In this document: positions 1-11,497 of the stretch, in pieces
How the letters are laid out: every line of letters begins with the position of its first letter
Numbering within the stretch: the first letter of the stretch is position 1
Assembly: GCA_031213475.1 (NCBI GenBank)
Contig: JARUPZ010000011.1
Coordinates: 7,191,622-7,255,621 of the forward strand
Length of the DNA stretch: 64,000 nucleotides
Origin: Nereocystis luetkeana
Lineage: Eukaryota; Sar; Phaeophyceae; Laminariales; Laminariaceae
Reading direction: 5' to 3'
Position numbers and translations under genes: made by a program
Notes under the pieces: model-generated
Databases searched by the model: none
What the model was told of the DNA's origin: nothing
Seen by the model: the letters and a program-made list of their open reading frames with translations, nothing else

Positions 1-72
1 TATGCCGCCTTCCGTCACTTAAACGCTCAAAACCTGCTGCTTGATATGCGCCTTGCTCGATGTGGAGGACAG

Positions 73-242
73 GGGCAACTATGGCTGCGTGTTCTTCAAC
101 GAAAGGCGGGCGGTTCAGGGCACACTCATTCTAGGTGTCGGACCGACCATCTTCGCCATGTTCAAGCTCATGAAGATGCATGATGTGTTTGGCATTGGGC
201 CGGAGATCGTTTGTGTAATTGTGCCAATTGTGATCGGAGGAG
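73..242 (+). CDS. gene 1 exon 3 (helices 5-6)
   Basis: 170 nt, acceptor AG at 71-72 and donor GTACGT at 243. It encodes NYGCVFFNERRA, then two hydrophobic stretches and the family signature DVFGIGPEIV. It starts by completing an AG|G arginine codon, as in every copy. Confidence 0.78.
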
Positions 243-3200
243 GTACGTCGGGTTCAAACCCCTAAGAGCAAACCATCGTGGCTACCATGATGCGCCAGCG
301 ATGGCTCACAACTTCGTGTGTCGGATCGGCGCCATCGTTCTCGTTGGATGGTTATAGCCGATGACAATCCGAGATTCACAACATAAACCCATGTGTATGC
401 GCGTAGAGTTACAATGCTAGGTGCGTCTTGTCGTCCAACTTCGACAAGCAAACCAGCCGCAATATCAAGGTTCAAGCCCAGACATCGTTGGTTTGGCCTT
501 GCTTAGGAACGGCTGCACTGGAACACTTCCGCAATATGCATCCGTAACCACCGTCATCGGGGCCGTCACGCCTACGGCGTCGTATAGACGGCTACGTACG
601 GAACCCGCGTTTACTCAAGTAGCCTCGACTTGTTCGATGTCTCATTCACGTTTTACTCGTTTTTTTGAAGTGTGCCATTTGACAGTTCAGGAGCTGCTGC
701 ACGCTAAGGTTCTTGAGGATTCGCGCATGGTTAAACTATTGCTGGACATGAACATTTTCGTCTGTGGCTCTAACGTCCTATTTTGGAGGTGAGAGACGAA
801 AACAACATACGAGGGTGGACTCGCGACTCATTTAATATGCTGTTTACGAACCGTGTACACGGAAGGCTAGCATAATTCCAAACGGTGGCTGTGTGCAAAA
901 CCGAACGTACTGTAGGCAAAGGACGTTCGACACGATTGTGCGGCGTTGAAACATTTCTATTTTATTCTCTTCTGGGCTTGCTTCGCGTGAAGCGTGGAAA
1001 GAACTGGGAAAAACCAGGTTCTTACGTTTGGCGTTAGACAGTTGTCACACTTCACGACAAGCGTGATTTACCTCGGCGTTTCGTGAGGGGATATCGCTCC
1101 ACGCGCACTCGGCAAGCGCTGGCGCGCCGAGCTTTCATCGCTGTCAAACGGAGCTACCTAGCCACACCCTTGTTCCACCCATGAGTACCTGGGGAAGAAT
1201 AATCCTACAACCAGTATGTAAGAGGGTGTCTCGGACGTCCACCACGTCGTGCTCGACTCCTGCGATCGCTCGAGGTGCTGCCGGTCGGAATTTAACTATC
1301 TATCGTCTGCGCTTTTCTCGACATCGCTCGACATACTTACTCGTACACCAGGTATGTAGGTGTTCGTCCTGGTCCTGTAGTTCCTTGCATGGTACTCTTC
1401 GCAAAGTACGGCGCCACACCATGTGACGGGTTTGCTTGGGAGCATGCACCACGTACACCAAACTCAATAGCATCCCGTGCTCGCCGAATCCGAGTGTGGG
1501 CTCGGTTCTGATGAGTACTCCAACCGCGCAGATAAAACACGAGAGGATAACCCTATGCGACCGCACTGTTTCCGGCCCAAGGTCGCTTTCCGGCTCATAT
1601 AGTGACGATTCGCGGAAATGCCGCACCATCCGTGGCTGTAGCATACCATTGAAAACAATCAGGGATAATCAACGTTTAGATGCAGCCCGCATCGCCTAGG
1701 GCACACACCAACGCTTGACAAAATGCCTAGGCTGGCACGGGCGATACCCATCTGCCAGGTCTATCATTAGTGGCGAACACATGATGTTCGAATATTTGCT
1801 GTTCGCCAGACACTTATGGAGGGAAGGGCATGTATTGATGGCGGCGTGTGGAAGCGTTGGTGGGAAAACATCCCAAAAGGTCTATGGTGATAGATTTTAC
1901 CAAGGAAGGTTTATTTTAACGTTTCCAGGTGGCCATAAACTAGAAACAAATGGGCAATTTCCTATCTGACTCCTGCCCTAGGCCGTTTCTTGTATCTTGG
2001 CGGCCGCCGCCATGAAATGCACTACGAGATAGGAGGTGCGTAAAATCGCCGTACACTACTATTGAAGTGATTTTCGGTCGGCGCCAATACATCCCGAGGC
2101 TTGTGGTATATGACCCTACAGCATGTGCAAGCGCAATGCTCCCCGAGGTACGTAGCCCCCGGGGGCTTTTCGTAATATATCCCAACAAGCAAATCCTTCT
2201 CACCCAACAAGTCTCCCAGAAACTGGTCGCGTCTGTGTCGCGTCTGCGCTGTGCTGTGACCACCAAGGACGAAACCCCGTTCCCACTTGTGTGATCTCCC
2301 TTTTTCGACCCTCCCGCGTATCCCCCATGAGCCGTGCAGCGCGCTGGTCCCCGTATTCAGGTACTATGGTTGGCTCAGCGCCGAAACGGTGTACGTGGTG
2401 CCGTCGGACGGGCAGACGTCTCAATATATCGATAGCAAAGAAGGGGTCTACGATTATGCTCGGGAGGGCGGGGAGGTAGCGGGTATATTCGGGGAGTTCT
2501 GCAGGCAAAGCTTGTGCATGGAGAGCTGGGAATTCATTATGGACGCCGTGGGTTACAAGGTACCATCTCGCTTATGGACAACCCAATATTATGGTAAAAC
2601 ATCACGTACCACAAATACTCGCCAAAAACAGTCGGCACAGAACTCGACTCAACGATGTGTTAAGTACTGCAGGGCACTCGAAGGGCGACCTTGTGAGGGT
2701 ATGAATACAACCGAACAACTTAATATACTGAAAAACGTGCGACAACGCATGTGACTGGGACTCCCCCCTAGACCAATGTGAGCGAAATAAACATCGTCGC
2801 GGAGACATTAAACAATGCAGCAAACCCCACCAGATGTCGACAACTTGTCAATTCCATACGTCCAACGTTTTATTTACGGTATTTTGGTGTATATAATCCC
2901 TTGTGGAGATGTTGAATAAAGAAGCGACTCCACAAGGTATCGACAGACTCTCAATCCGGAACGCCTAACGGTGTTCTACATCGTTGAATATCTCCTCAAG
3001 GGGGTGGCGACGCAACATTGTGTAAGGGGGGGTCCCCGCTACCAGTGAGGGTATTTGGGATAAAAATTAGGTTCTGCGCTGTCAAGGGGAGTGCTTGAGA
3101 CCTTCCTGTACGCCAGCAACACTAGTGCAACCCAACGAACCCCGACCCGTTCGCGAATCTTCGCCTTGGTCCAGACATTGGACGAACTGCATGAGCAGTT

Positions 3201-4278
3201 CGCGTGCTTCATACGCATCGTCGATCAGTACCTGCGGCCCACATCTCCGCAGGAGGTCAACCTCGGTAGCAAGATGCAAGAGCGACTGCTGCCATTCCAG
3301 ACAAGGCGAGAATGGCGTTACTACTGAGACAAACTATTTCCATGCAGCGCCAAACCACGACCTGAAAGGGAGAATCATGGACCCCAACCACTATTCCGGG
3401 TCCTCTCACGACGCAGACCCCGCTCCCCCTCTACAGAACGCCGTCTTCCCGTTTCCTGAAACCGTTGTACTCATCGAAACGTCGCAGAAGCATCTTTTCA
3501 AGGCTGGATAAGGTCGCAAGAAACACCATTCTTGAGGCACCTGTAGGCGAAGTCGTCTTGTTGCTTGAACAGAACGTTCTTGGAAAATTCAAGCTCACTC
3601 CGGCGATGCAACAGCGCGAGCAGAGGAAACTTGTGGAAATAGGTGAATAAACAACCGAACGTTAACCATACTCTACGACGCACGGACGCATGCACAAGGG
3701 TGACGGGCAACGTTTAACACGACCATCTGTACAGCCTTCCGAGCAGTATGTACCTCAGTTAAAATTCACGGTCGTGTCTCGCATCGTCTGTAGCCCTCGT
3801 GGTGGACCTCTGAGTTGTAGCGAGAAATAGATGGGTCGTATTCCGCAGATGCAAGGAACTATCCTTGGCCAAAATGTCACCCACTTCGTGAAGGTGTGGT
3901 CGAATCGTCCAATCTTCCACTTGAAGCAGTTTTTTCCAACGGGGTATAAACGGCAAGATCTTTGGTAGATGGATGCACAAACCTGTCGTCGCCTATCGAC
4001 CTTGTTCCTCGCAAGCGAGCCCCTACCCCCCCCCCCTCCACACACACTCCATTCCGTCTGTCCACGCAAATGTTATTCTTCTCCACTTCGAACGGCTCCC
4101 CATTTACCTTTCTGCACGCATTTACGTTGTGATTTGGCGGCATTACGGGGCAGAAATCCAATCAGCGCGCGATATGGCAGATGGAGACGAGGGCATGCTG
4201 GAATTGATGACAAGTGTTGCGCTCGGGAGAATGCGATCTCCTTTAAGCCGTGCCGGCGCTGACGGGCATAGGAGATAG
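73..4278 (+). CDS. 7TM-RGS protein, gene 1 (5' end outside the window)
   Basis: Spliced gene read from alignment with three other copies in the window. Visible exons: E3 73-242, E4 671-788, E5 2340-2559, E6 3175-3305, E7 3488-3642, E8 4154-4278 (TAG stop). All are open and join in phases 1, 2, 0, 2, 1. E3-E4 encode membrane helices 5 to 7; E5-E7 encode an RGS domain (motifs FGEFCRQSLCMESWEF and SPQEVNLGSKMQER), the fold that accelerates GTP hydrolysis by G-alpha. E1-E2 must lie left of the window. The intron 6 donor is GC instead of GT. If the E7 donor is not used, translation stops at 3650. The family assignment rests on layout and RGS motifs, as in plant AtRGS1; ligand and partner are unknown. 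Confidence 0.76.
671..788 (+). CDS. gene 1 exon 4 (helix 7)
   Basis: 118 nt between acceptor GAAG| and donor GTGAGA. It encodes TVQELLHAKVLEDSRM followed by a hydrophobic helix ending in LFW. Length and phase match the three other copies. Confidence 0.76.
2340..2559 (+). CDS. gene 1 exon 5 (linker and start of RGS)
   Basis: 220 nt, acceptor GTGCAG|, donor GTACCA. It begins with ALVPVFRYYGW and ends with the first RGS helices, GIFGEFCRQSLCMESWEF. An open frame continues upstream of the acceptor, but the conserved AG in all four copies sets the start. Confidence 0.78.
3175..3305 (+). CDS. gene 1 exon 6 (middle of RGS)
   Basis: 131 nt, acceptor GGTCCAG|. It encodes FIRIVDQYLRPTSPQEVNLG; the Asn of the EVNL motif matches the G-alpha-contact Asn of animal RGS proteins. 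The donor is GCGAGA, a GC-AG intron. Confidence 0.77.
3488..3642 (+). CDS. gene 1 exon 7 (end of RGS)
   Basis: 155 nt, acceptor GTCGCAG|, donor GTGAAT. It encodes RNTILEAPVGEVVLLLEQN and FKLTPAMQQREQ, the last RGS helices. A TAA at 3648-3650 follows if the donor is skipped. Confidence 0.74.
4154..4278 (+). CDS. gene 1 exon 8 (C-terminal tail)
   Basis: Acceptor GGGGCAG|, phase 1. It encodes EIQSARDMADGDEGMLELM, then a basic end and TAG. Recognised by similarity to the tail exon of gene 2 (DMRSAYDVVSEDRSILRMM) at the same position after exon 7. The function of the tail is unknown. Confidence 0.55.
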
Positions 4279-7200
4279 ACATCTACACGGAACACGTAGG
4301 ATCCCGACACCTAAGTGATTATCATATCTCAAAGGGGGCGCTGTTTGTGTAGGCCAGTGAAGCGTCTTTGCTAATACGTATGAGAGATTCGGGTGAAGTA
4401 TTTACAAGAAGCTGAGCATGCGTTCAATACTATATACCTTTCACCTCGTCGCGAACTGGAAGACCTGATGCGCGCCCGGCTGGTTTAAGGCAACGACCGT
4501 CAAATAAGGCAACTGCCATCGTGTCTGATGCAGCCGGTATCGACCAGTATCATCAGATCCATAACTTTGAGGTGTGAGTACTCCGCCCAGGTAGTCATGG
4601 CACATACAACGGCCACGCTGTGCAATATTTTGAATATTGATAAATGCTACCTGCACACGCTCTTACATTTTCGGAGGTGTGTGCTCCTTCGCGTGAGGTA
4701 TGCACCTGGGGGATCATACTCGTCAAAACACCCGCCCCTCTGATTTTGCCGGAACTGTACCCATATCGGCGCAGTAAGACCAGTGCAAGTTATCTCTCGG
4801 TACGTCTCCGCACCATTGGGTGCACGCATCGACGAACCGCAAGTTCCACAACATGCAGGTTGTCTCCCTAGGGAATGCTGCGGCCCTCACCTCCGTTCTT
4901 GGGTGCATGTGGGATATATCCGAACGCACCGTGAGCAGGGGTTACGGGCGGAACTCATGGCGGGGTGGGGACGATCAGTGAGAGCTGTGGTTGGTAAACA
5001 TGAATATTGCGTGTGTCGCGTGCTCAGACCCGCCCCTGGCCTCTTCTCTCTCGAGCATAGGAGAAGCTTGCTCGAACCGCCAAAATTTGCTGGCCACACA
5101 AAGACGTTACCTCAATTTTGCTATTCATTGTAAGTGAAACAACATTGCTACACCGCAACACCGTTATCCACACCGCTGTGACCCAGCGGGACGAAAAACA
5201 ATGCCCCACCGCTACCACCGCGGTCACGCCCTTACAATACCGGGCAAAAGATGATAGCTACCGCTGCACGAGATTGCCGTACGCTAAAAGATCATTCTTG
5301 CCCACCACAACGAGTTTTTTTTGTCAACAGATCTGCCACCGCCGCTGTACGCCATCGGGCCGGGAAAACCGGGGAATATCTCGAGCAACCCATGCGGTAT
5401 ATCCTACGCCTCCTCAAGTTCTTGCCCCTCTCCCTCTGTCACTCCCCCCGCCAATGTGCATCAAGCCTGCTGCGCCCTCTTTCAGTCTCGAACCATAGTC
5501 GTCTAGTCCGACCTAGCCGCCCCCTTCATCCTAGCGTTACTGCCTAGAGTAGATAGTTCCCGCGAGTTCCGCCAAGTTCCTCTTCTGGTTAGACCTCGGC
5601 GTTGAACCACGCGGAGCACCTCGCCCCGGCGCGCGTGACACCCAGCGAATACAAGCATATGTGGTAGCTGTGTAGTCTGACGGCAAGCAGCTGCAGTCAT
5701 ATTTCTCATGGTCGTTCCCGACTCACCTGAGCCGCAGGCAGGAAAAAAACCTTCTTCGTCGCCGTAGGTACTGTCCCTGTCGCCCCCCCCGATGTTACTT
5801 CGCTTTCCTTGTCGGTCGCGGCGAACGTAAAAAGTGGAAACGCGGCTACGGGGACCGGGCGGGGGGACAAGGCACGGAATAAGAGATTGACTTTAGCTTT
5901 TCGAAACCTCGCGGAGAGCTTTGTCATGGTTGCAGCAGCTGTTATTGCCACAACATCCGCAGTTTCCATCCAGCCGATCACCGGTGTAGAACGTCAGCTG
6001 ATGCAACCACCGCCCCGAGTGACCACCCCTCACACATAACTCCACACAAAACGTACCCCCCCCCCCTCCTCTCCAGAAGCGTGCTACGTCAGGGGTGGCG
6101 ACTAGTGTTTGTGGGCCTCAACATGTTCGTGGAGCTCCACATCCCCCGCAACGGCCGATTTTGATATACATTGCGAGTAAAGCCGGTTAACTAGTTCCGT
6201 CAGCGGGATAGCCACGGAGTAAATACAGTAAGATACACCCGTTGTATCGGACAACCCTACTTAGTAGGGTAGCTCTTCGGATCAAGGAATTCCGTCAGGG
6301 CGAAAGGGTGTCGGCTCACAACGTGCAGCAGCTCTCCCGAAGCACGGCTCGTCAACTCCCCCCCCCCGCAGTCAGTTGTCGCCCCAGAAGACAGAGTGCG
6401 CTTCGATGCCGGCCCGTTGGCTCATTTGTGGTCCGCCTCCCATGGGCTGGTCCTTGCACAAACTGTACTTCGGGATGCGGGTCGACTTAGTGACGCCGTG
6501 TGTTTGCCCCCGCTTCTGTTTCTGTCACGACTTCGTCCTCGACGTCGTAAGACCTCAACCAGTTGTCGACGATCTGCAGTACGCCGACGTTTCCGGGCAG
6601 AGGGGAAATACGCAGGGGACGGGGGGCGGGGGCGGGACTCAATCGCTTTCATGCGTGCCCAGGCCGAGAGAAGAGGCGCCGGACGAGTCGGGGGTCTGAT
6701 CCCAATGAGGGCGTAAAGATACGTCGGGTGTTGATTGGTCAGGGTCCGGCAGTGCCTAACTCCATATGCACATTGGATGCCAACGCGCCAGACAGGAACG
6801 AGCAGGGTGTTCGTCACTGGTGGCCATTGAGGTGACGATACGAGGGAGGCGGACGCGCGCCGATTGGGAGCGAGGTCGATATATATATATATATATATGT
6901 GCGGTAGGCCCGACATTGGTACTTCCCTTCAAAAGCACGACGGCTGGTTGATCATGGGTAGTGATTGTTCCTGGCGACCACGCGCTCTCTCCTCGCGTCT
7001 GTACATTCAGTGGTTAGTCCTTCAATGGTCAGTAGATATATTCACTTCTATCAAGCGGACACTGCCACTTCTTTTGATATCAACAGCGCCGCAAGCGGCC
7101 CTGCGGGTACGCCATCCGTAGAGTGGCACCAGGGACGCACGTAGGACCGGTATGGGAACAGCGGGGAATCGTACGTCGGACAGGGAATTAGCTCTGACCC

Positions 7201-8663
7201 TACGCGATACGATCATTAGGGCGTTCCGACAACTCGCCGTTAAGCGGGTGTGTCGGACGGCCCCCGCGCATGATGTTCCATACAAAGCAGGCCCTCCGTT
7301 CGGCGGCATCGGCAAAGCGATACACAATGGCAGGGTTCACCTCGAGACTGAAACATTCATGTTTAGCTCCCCCCCCATCTGTCAGATGTCAGCCCTTCAG
7401 CCCTTCAGCCCTTCCTCCAAACGTGAATTTTCCACGTGAGCCAATACCGGTCTCTCCAATCGTGGCTAGTGCGCTGCCACCCGGACCGTAAATAAACTGC
7501 CATAGTACCGTTCTAGAGGTATGCTGTAGAAGTTTGTTCAAGAGTCGAAAATATGGCCTGAGTTGTTGGTGTCGGTACTGCGAGTATTATTGTCGCTTTG
7601 AGCGGTTTAGATTGGCGATAATGGCATTCGATTTCTCTTTTAATCGAGCTCTCTCGAGTATCACCAGAGTCGAGCAGAAAGCAAGCAGGCCGGAAGACGG
7701 ACGAAAACCCGAAGGAAAATACGTCGTTGCCGCTTACCGATATTGTCTCCACACGTTGCTGCCTAACGCTGCCCATGATAGTGAGCGACGAGGAAAGTAT
7801 CGTGCCCCCTGCCTTCGCGCTGTCTGCGTGGTGGCTGCCCTCCAGCTACACAAACGGGATGCTCCTGCGCAATATTTAATCGGCTGTATTAATGTTCACC
7901 AAGCACAATTCCCACTGAACACCGCCCCCCCTGGGCCCTGCCCATTTCCACTGCTCGCAGTGCATTAGGATACACCCCAAGATGGAACTATCGACGGAAA
8001 AGAGAAGCCCCACTTGCCCTCGAAGCGAGATGCGTAGAATGCATGCGGACTTCCTGTTCGTGGTTAAATGCAACCGCTGGTGTAGAGAGGGCTGAAGCCA
8101 GAGCAGGCACCTGCACTACCGCGCCTGAATTATGTAGTCTTCAAGTGCCATCAGCGGTAGGTGTGTTAACACCCTGCATTCCTCATTTCAGGCCAACTCA
8201 CGATAGCAATACAGGGCCTGCCGCGTGGAAGACAGTTTTTTGTCGTTCTCCATTAGAAACGTCAAAACATACTATTAATAATTCGATTCAGCAGCAGGCT
8301 AAAGTGATTTTGTTAGCTTGATGTCTGGCGCCCACGCTGGAATCGAGAGGGAAGGTGAGGGATCAAACGTTCCCATCTTCAGTCTGTACGTGCGAGTATA
8401 CTTCGAAGTAGGTAACTTAAATGTGTCGATTAAGCATTGGCTTTGAAACAATAACACCTGCGAAGCGTAACGCTGTACGCATGTATCGGTTTATCTAAAA
8501 CTGCAGCAAGTGCCATCGTGCCTGCGCATGTATCATGAGCACCCGGGCAGAAGTCTGCACTGAATCCCTCTGAGGATGCCCGTGGCGATACCGCTGCAAC
8601 AGGTTCGACGGAAAACCCATTGGTTGAAGGACCCCGCCTGGAGACATCGGAAAGCGAATTGAG
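4279..8663. other. space between the 3' ends of genes 1 and 2
   Basis: Genes 1 and 2 face each other tail to tail across this stretch. I recognise no gene in it. It holds many C runs, a TA microsatellite at 6879-6898, and a roughly 100-bp segment near 4895-4990 that resembles 38395-38470. The open frames here overlap on both strands and lack any recognisable motif. Confidence 0.5.
6879..6898. repeat. (TA)n microsatellite
   Basis: About ten uninterrupted TA dinucleotides. Confidence 0.9.
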
Positions 8664-8986
8664 CTACCAAACTACGGTTATCTGGCAAATATGGCGTATT
8701 GACCCAAATTCAAAGCGCGGACCGATATTTTCCCAAGAGGTTTCACAATGTGCGGGAAAAACAGCGACATTGTTTTGTGAACCAGGCTTGCGAATGTAAC
8801 TCCCTTCAAGACACCAGGTATACTGGCACGAAAACTCAAGTTTCCCGGACATCAATGAGTTGCTTGCAGGCCTTGACGTCCTGTGCTCTCCGATGTCAGC
8901 ATCGTTCATCGTTGGCCCCAGGGAAACGCTCATCATTCTCAAGATGCTTCTGTCCTCACTTACCACATCATACGCTGAACGCATAT
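8664..8986 (-). pseudogene. gene 2 exon 8 (C-terminal tail)
   Basis: Acceptor GGGGCAG|, phase 1. It starts DMRSAYDVVSEDRSILRMM, matching the tail of gene 1, and stays open for about 107 codons, longer than the tails of genes 1 and 3. Only the first 25 residues or so are supported by similarity. Confidence 0.5.
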
Positions 8987-9453
8987 CTGCCCCGTCATAC
9001 AAAATAGCCACAGCATGTGGCGAAAAGCAGGGGGGGTACAGGTAACCTGGTTGGGGGTGGTGAAGTGGGAGATAAGAGGATTAACGTCAGGGGGCGGAGA
9101 CGAGGGTAGGGGTAGGAGCCCAACAGGCGAGGGGAGACATGTACTGTGATACTCTGTGATGAAACTACTCACGTCAGACCCCTACTCGCATTCCAGAACG
9201 TTCTCCCTCGCCATCAAGAAAGGGTCGTTGACAATTTTCATTAGGGGATGAACCTGCCTTTGTAGTAATAAAACACGCCTGTTGTTCGCTACACCTCAGT
9301 TCGAAGGTCAAGCACGATGGCTGTTGACGATGAACGGGATAACTCTGCAGGTACCGAGCTCGTGGAGTATGGCATAGATGGTCGTTTGGTCATTACGAGC
9401 GCGTAGGCGGCGGTGCATCAAGGAGCATTGGTTGCGTTCGGTTTGTTACCCAC

Positions 9454-9608
9454 CAGTTCTCGCGCGTTTTCTGTGCTCCAGGCGTTGCATCGCCGGAGTG
9501 AGTTTGAATTTGGCCCCGATGTTGTGTTCGAGCAAGAGAACGATTTCACACACTACCGCTTCGAGAACGGTGCGTCTCGTATCCTCATCCTGAGCTGTAA
9601 AAATACGT
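9454..9608 (-). pseudogene. gene 2 exon 7 (end of RGS)
   Basis: 155 nt, acceptor TCCGCAG|, donor GTGGGT. It encodes DEDTRRTVLEAVVCEIVLLL and AKFKLTPAMQ. A stop follows at once if the donor is not used. Confidence 0.73.
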
Positions 9609-9780
9609 CTGCGGAAATTCGATGCGCGCGACGGCCGCAGCAAAAACGAAACAATCGAATGTGATATACTGGGGGAGTGACGTGACAACAACCACGATGC
9701 TAGTTTGAGGTCAGTGAACCTCCCCAGAGATACGACTTTGGCGTTTCCTTATAGTTGTTTCTCATGGGAACAATGTTTGC

Positions 9781-9911
9781 CTTGTCTGGAATGGAAGCAG
9801 TTGGTCTTGCATCTTGCTACCGAGGTTAATCTCTTGCGGGGACGTGGACCGAAGGTACTGGTCCACAATGCTCATGAATCTCGAGAACTGCTCTTGCGGG
9901 TTGGTCAACTT
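9781..9911 (-). pseudogene. gene 2 exon 6 (middle of RGS)
   Basis: 131 nt, acceptor GATCCAG|. It encodes FMSIVDQYLRSTSPQEINLG. The donor begins GCAAAC, a weak GC donor at the same place as the GC donor of gene 1. Confidence 0.75.
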
Positions 9912-10169
9912 CTGGATCGAGTAAAGATACAACAGCGGATGGTGGGGGTACTCATTTGTTGCTTGCCTTACCCATTTCACCATTAACCACGCATCTCTTT
10001 CGACCTTTCGAGACAGAGCACCGTTCCTACTCCCAACACAGACACCTCCAACAATTGGGCGTTCATAACGTTGTTTGCGTATATTACATAGAGAACAATC
10101 CTAATATTATCCCCTTCCTGTTACGCCACCTGTGGCCACCATCTAGGACTGTGATCGTTTGTCGCTCCT

Positions 10170-10650
10170 ATCTAGTGTAACAAACTCCTCCATTTCAAAT
10201 TCGTATAATTCCCTCATCTCCGCTTTTAACACATCACGTTCCCCCTTGTATATTTACACACTCCTATCAATAGAATGTGGCTTCTATTCTTTATCGCTTT
10301 ACCACACGGGCACATCTGTGCATTTACTTCCTCCGCCGTACTGGTGTACCTCTTCCTTCTTGCTGGCCGGCCCAGCTGACCTATGCGAAATTCGTAGTTT
10401 CAGCGTTTTCGGGCGAAGGCCATTGGGCCGCTCAAATACGTTTCCAATCCTACCCCTATGCTCAGTCCCCCGTGTATCTCTAAGTGTTCCTCCGAGCTCA
10501 CCTTACTTCCTAGCGCTAGTCTCTCTCTTCTTTTTATCCTTTATTCTAACCCTGCCTTGTACCTCCCACTTCTCTGCGGACATCATTTCTTCTTGGTTCC
10601 CTCCTATATCCTCTCGTCTCAACTACGCTATCCCACCTTAATTCAGATAG
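10170..10650. other. pyrimidine-rich stretch in gene 2 intron 5
   Basis: The plus strand is strongly enriched in C and T, with many CTC, CCT and TTC runs and few purine tracts. On the transcribed sense of gene 2 it would be purine-rich. I see no exon in it. Confidence 0.5.
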
Positions 10651-10723
10651 CCCTGTAGGTACTGTCTACCATGCAGCTCTATCAACTATGGCTGGCAACC
10701 TCGACGGGTGGGAGGCGGGGGGG

Positions 10724-11000
10724 TTGAAGGCGTACTCGACATCATGCATGGCCGTAGTCGTATGACCATAGACTCTCGCGTCCCTAAAATGTCAGGGCGA
10801 AACGCGTCTGGTTGTTACCGACCAGACCGGCATTGTTTGCACCAAACGCGAAGCGCTGTGACGTGTTGAGCGAGTCGCATTAAGGGTAAGCTGCATCCTA
10901 CTAAGAGCCTCTGGCGAGACGGACACACATATTGACGACAGATTCAGTGAACCAGTTTGTGTTCCGGTGCGACCACTTCCAGAGACAGCCATTGGGGTAC
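10724..11000 (-). repeat. repeat X, copy in gene 2 intron 5
   Basis: About 280 bp similar to 58640-58937 when read on the minus strand, with shared blocks CTTAGTAGGATGCAGCT, GCGCTTCGCG and GGTCATACGACTACGGC. Its 3' end abuts a C run (G run 10717-10723 on the plus strand). Both copies sit in intron 5 of a 7TM-RGS gene in the same orientation. Confidence 0.65.
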
Positions 11001-11274
11001 TATGGCGGGTGGGTGATACGTTTGTAGGGACGGTATTGTTAGAATGCAAGTTAACTTCACGTATCTCCCTCAACAAAGAGAAACCTCGTTTCCACTTCAA
11101 ATACACGTATATCGTGTAAGCTGTTCACAACCCCATGCATGCCCTGGGCAATGCAAACATTTGGGCCGTCTTTAGGGCGCCGTCATATGCTTGGATTGAC
11201 CGTGACTCGCAGGTCTGTGATTGGCGTTTGTGTCGCATAGTTGGTTTAACGATACGCCTTACGATATCGTGTAC

Positions 11275-11497
11275 CTTGTAAGCCACGGAGTCCAGAACGA
11301 AGTCCCAACTCTCCATGCACAGACTTTTCCTGCAATAATCTCCGAATATCGTCGCGACCTCCCCGCCCTCCTGAGCGTAAGAATATATTCTCCCTGGGCT
11401 ATCGAAGGATCGAAGTATCGGCTCCTCCTCCAACGGCATCACACTCATGTTTCCGCCGCCGAGCCAACCATGGTGCTTAAACACTGGGACAAGGACG
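11275..11497 (-). pseudogene. gene 2 exon 5 (start of RGS)
   Basis: 223 nt, one codon longer than the other copies and still in phase. It encodes SVLVPVFKHHGW, YAQEGGEVATIFGDYC and CMESWDFVLDSVAYK. Acceptor TTTCCAG|, donor GTACAC. Confidence 0.76.

Noticed and set aside
6422-6916. 164-codon minus-strand frame
   Set aside because: It runs through a TA microsatellite and C-rich DNA, is overlapped by equal frames on the other strand, and has no recognisable domain.
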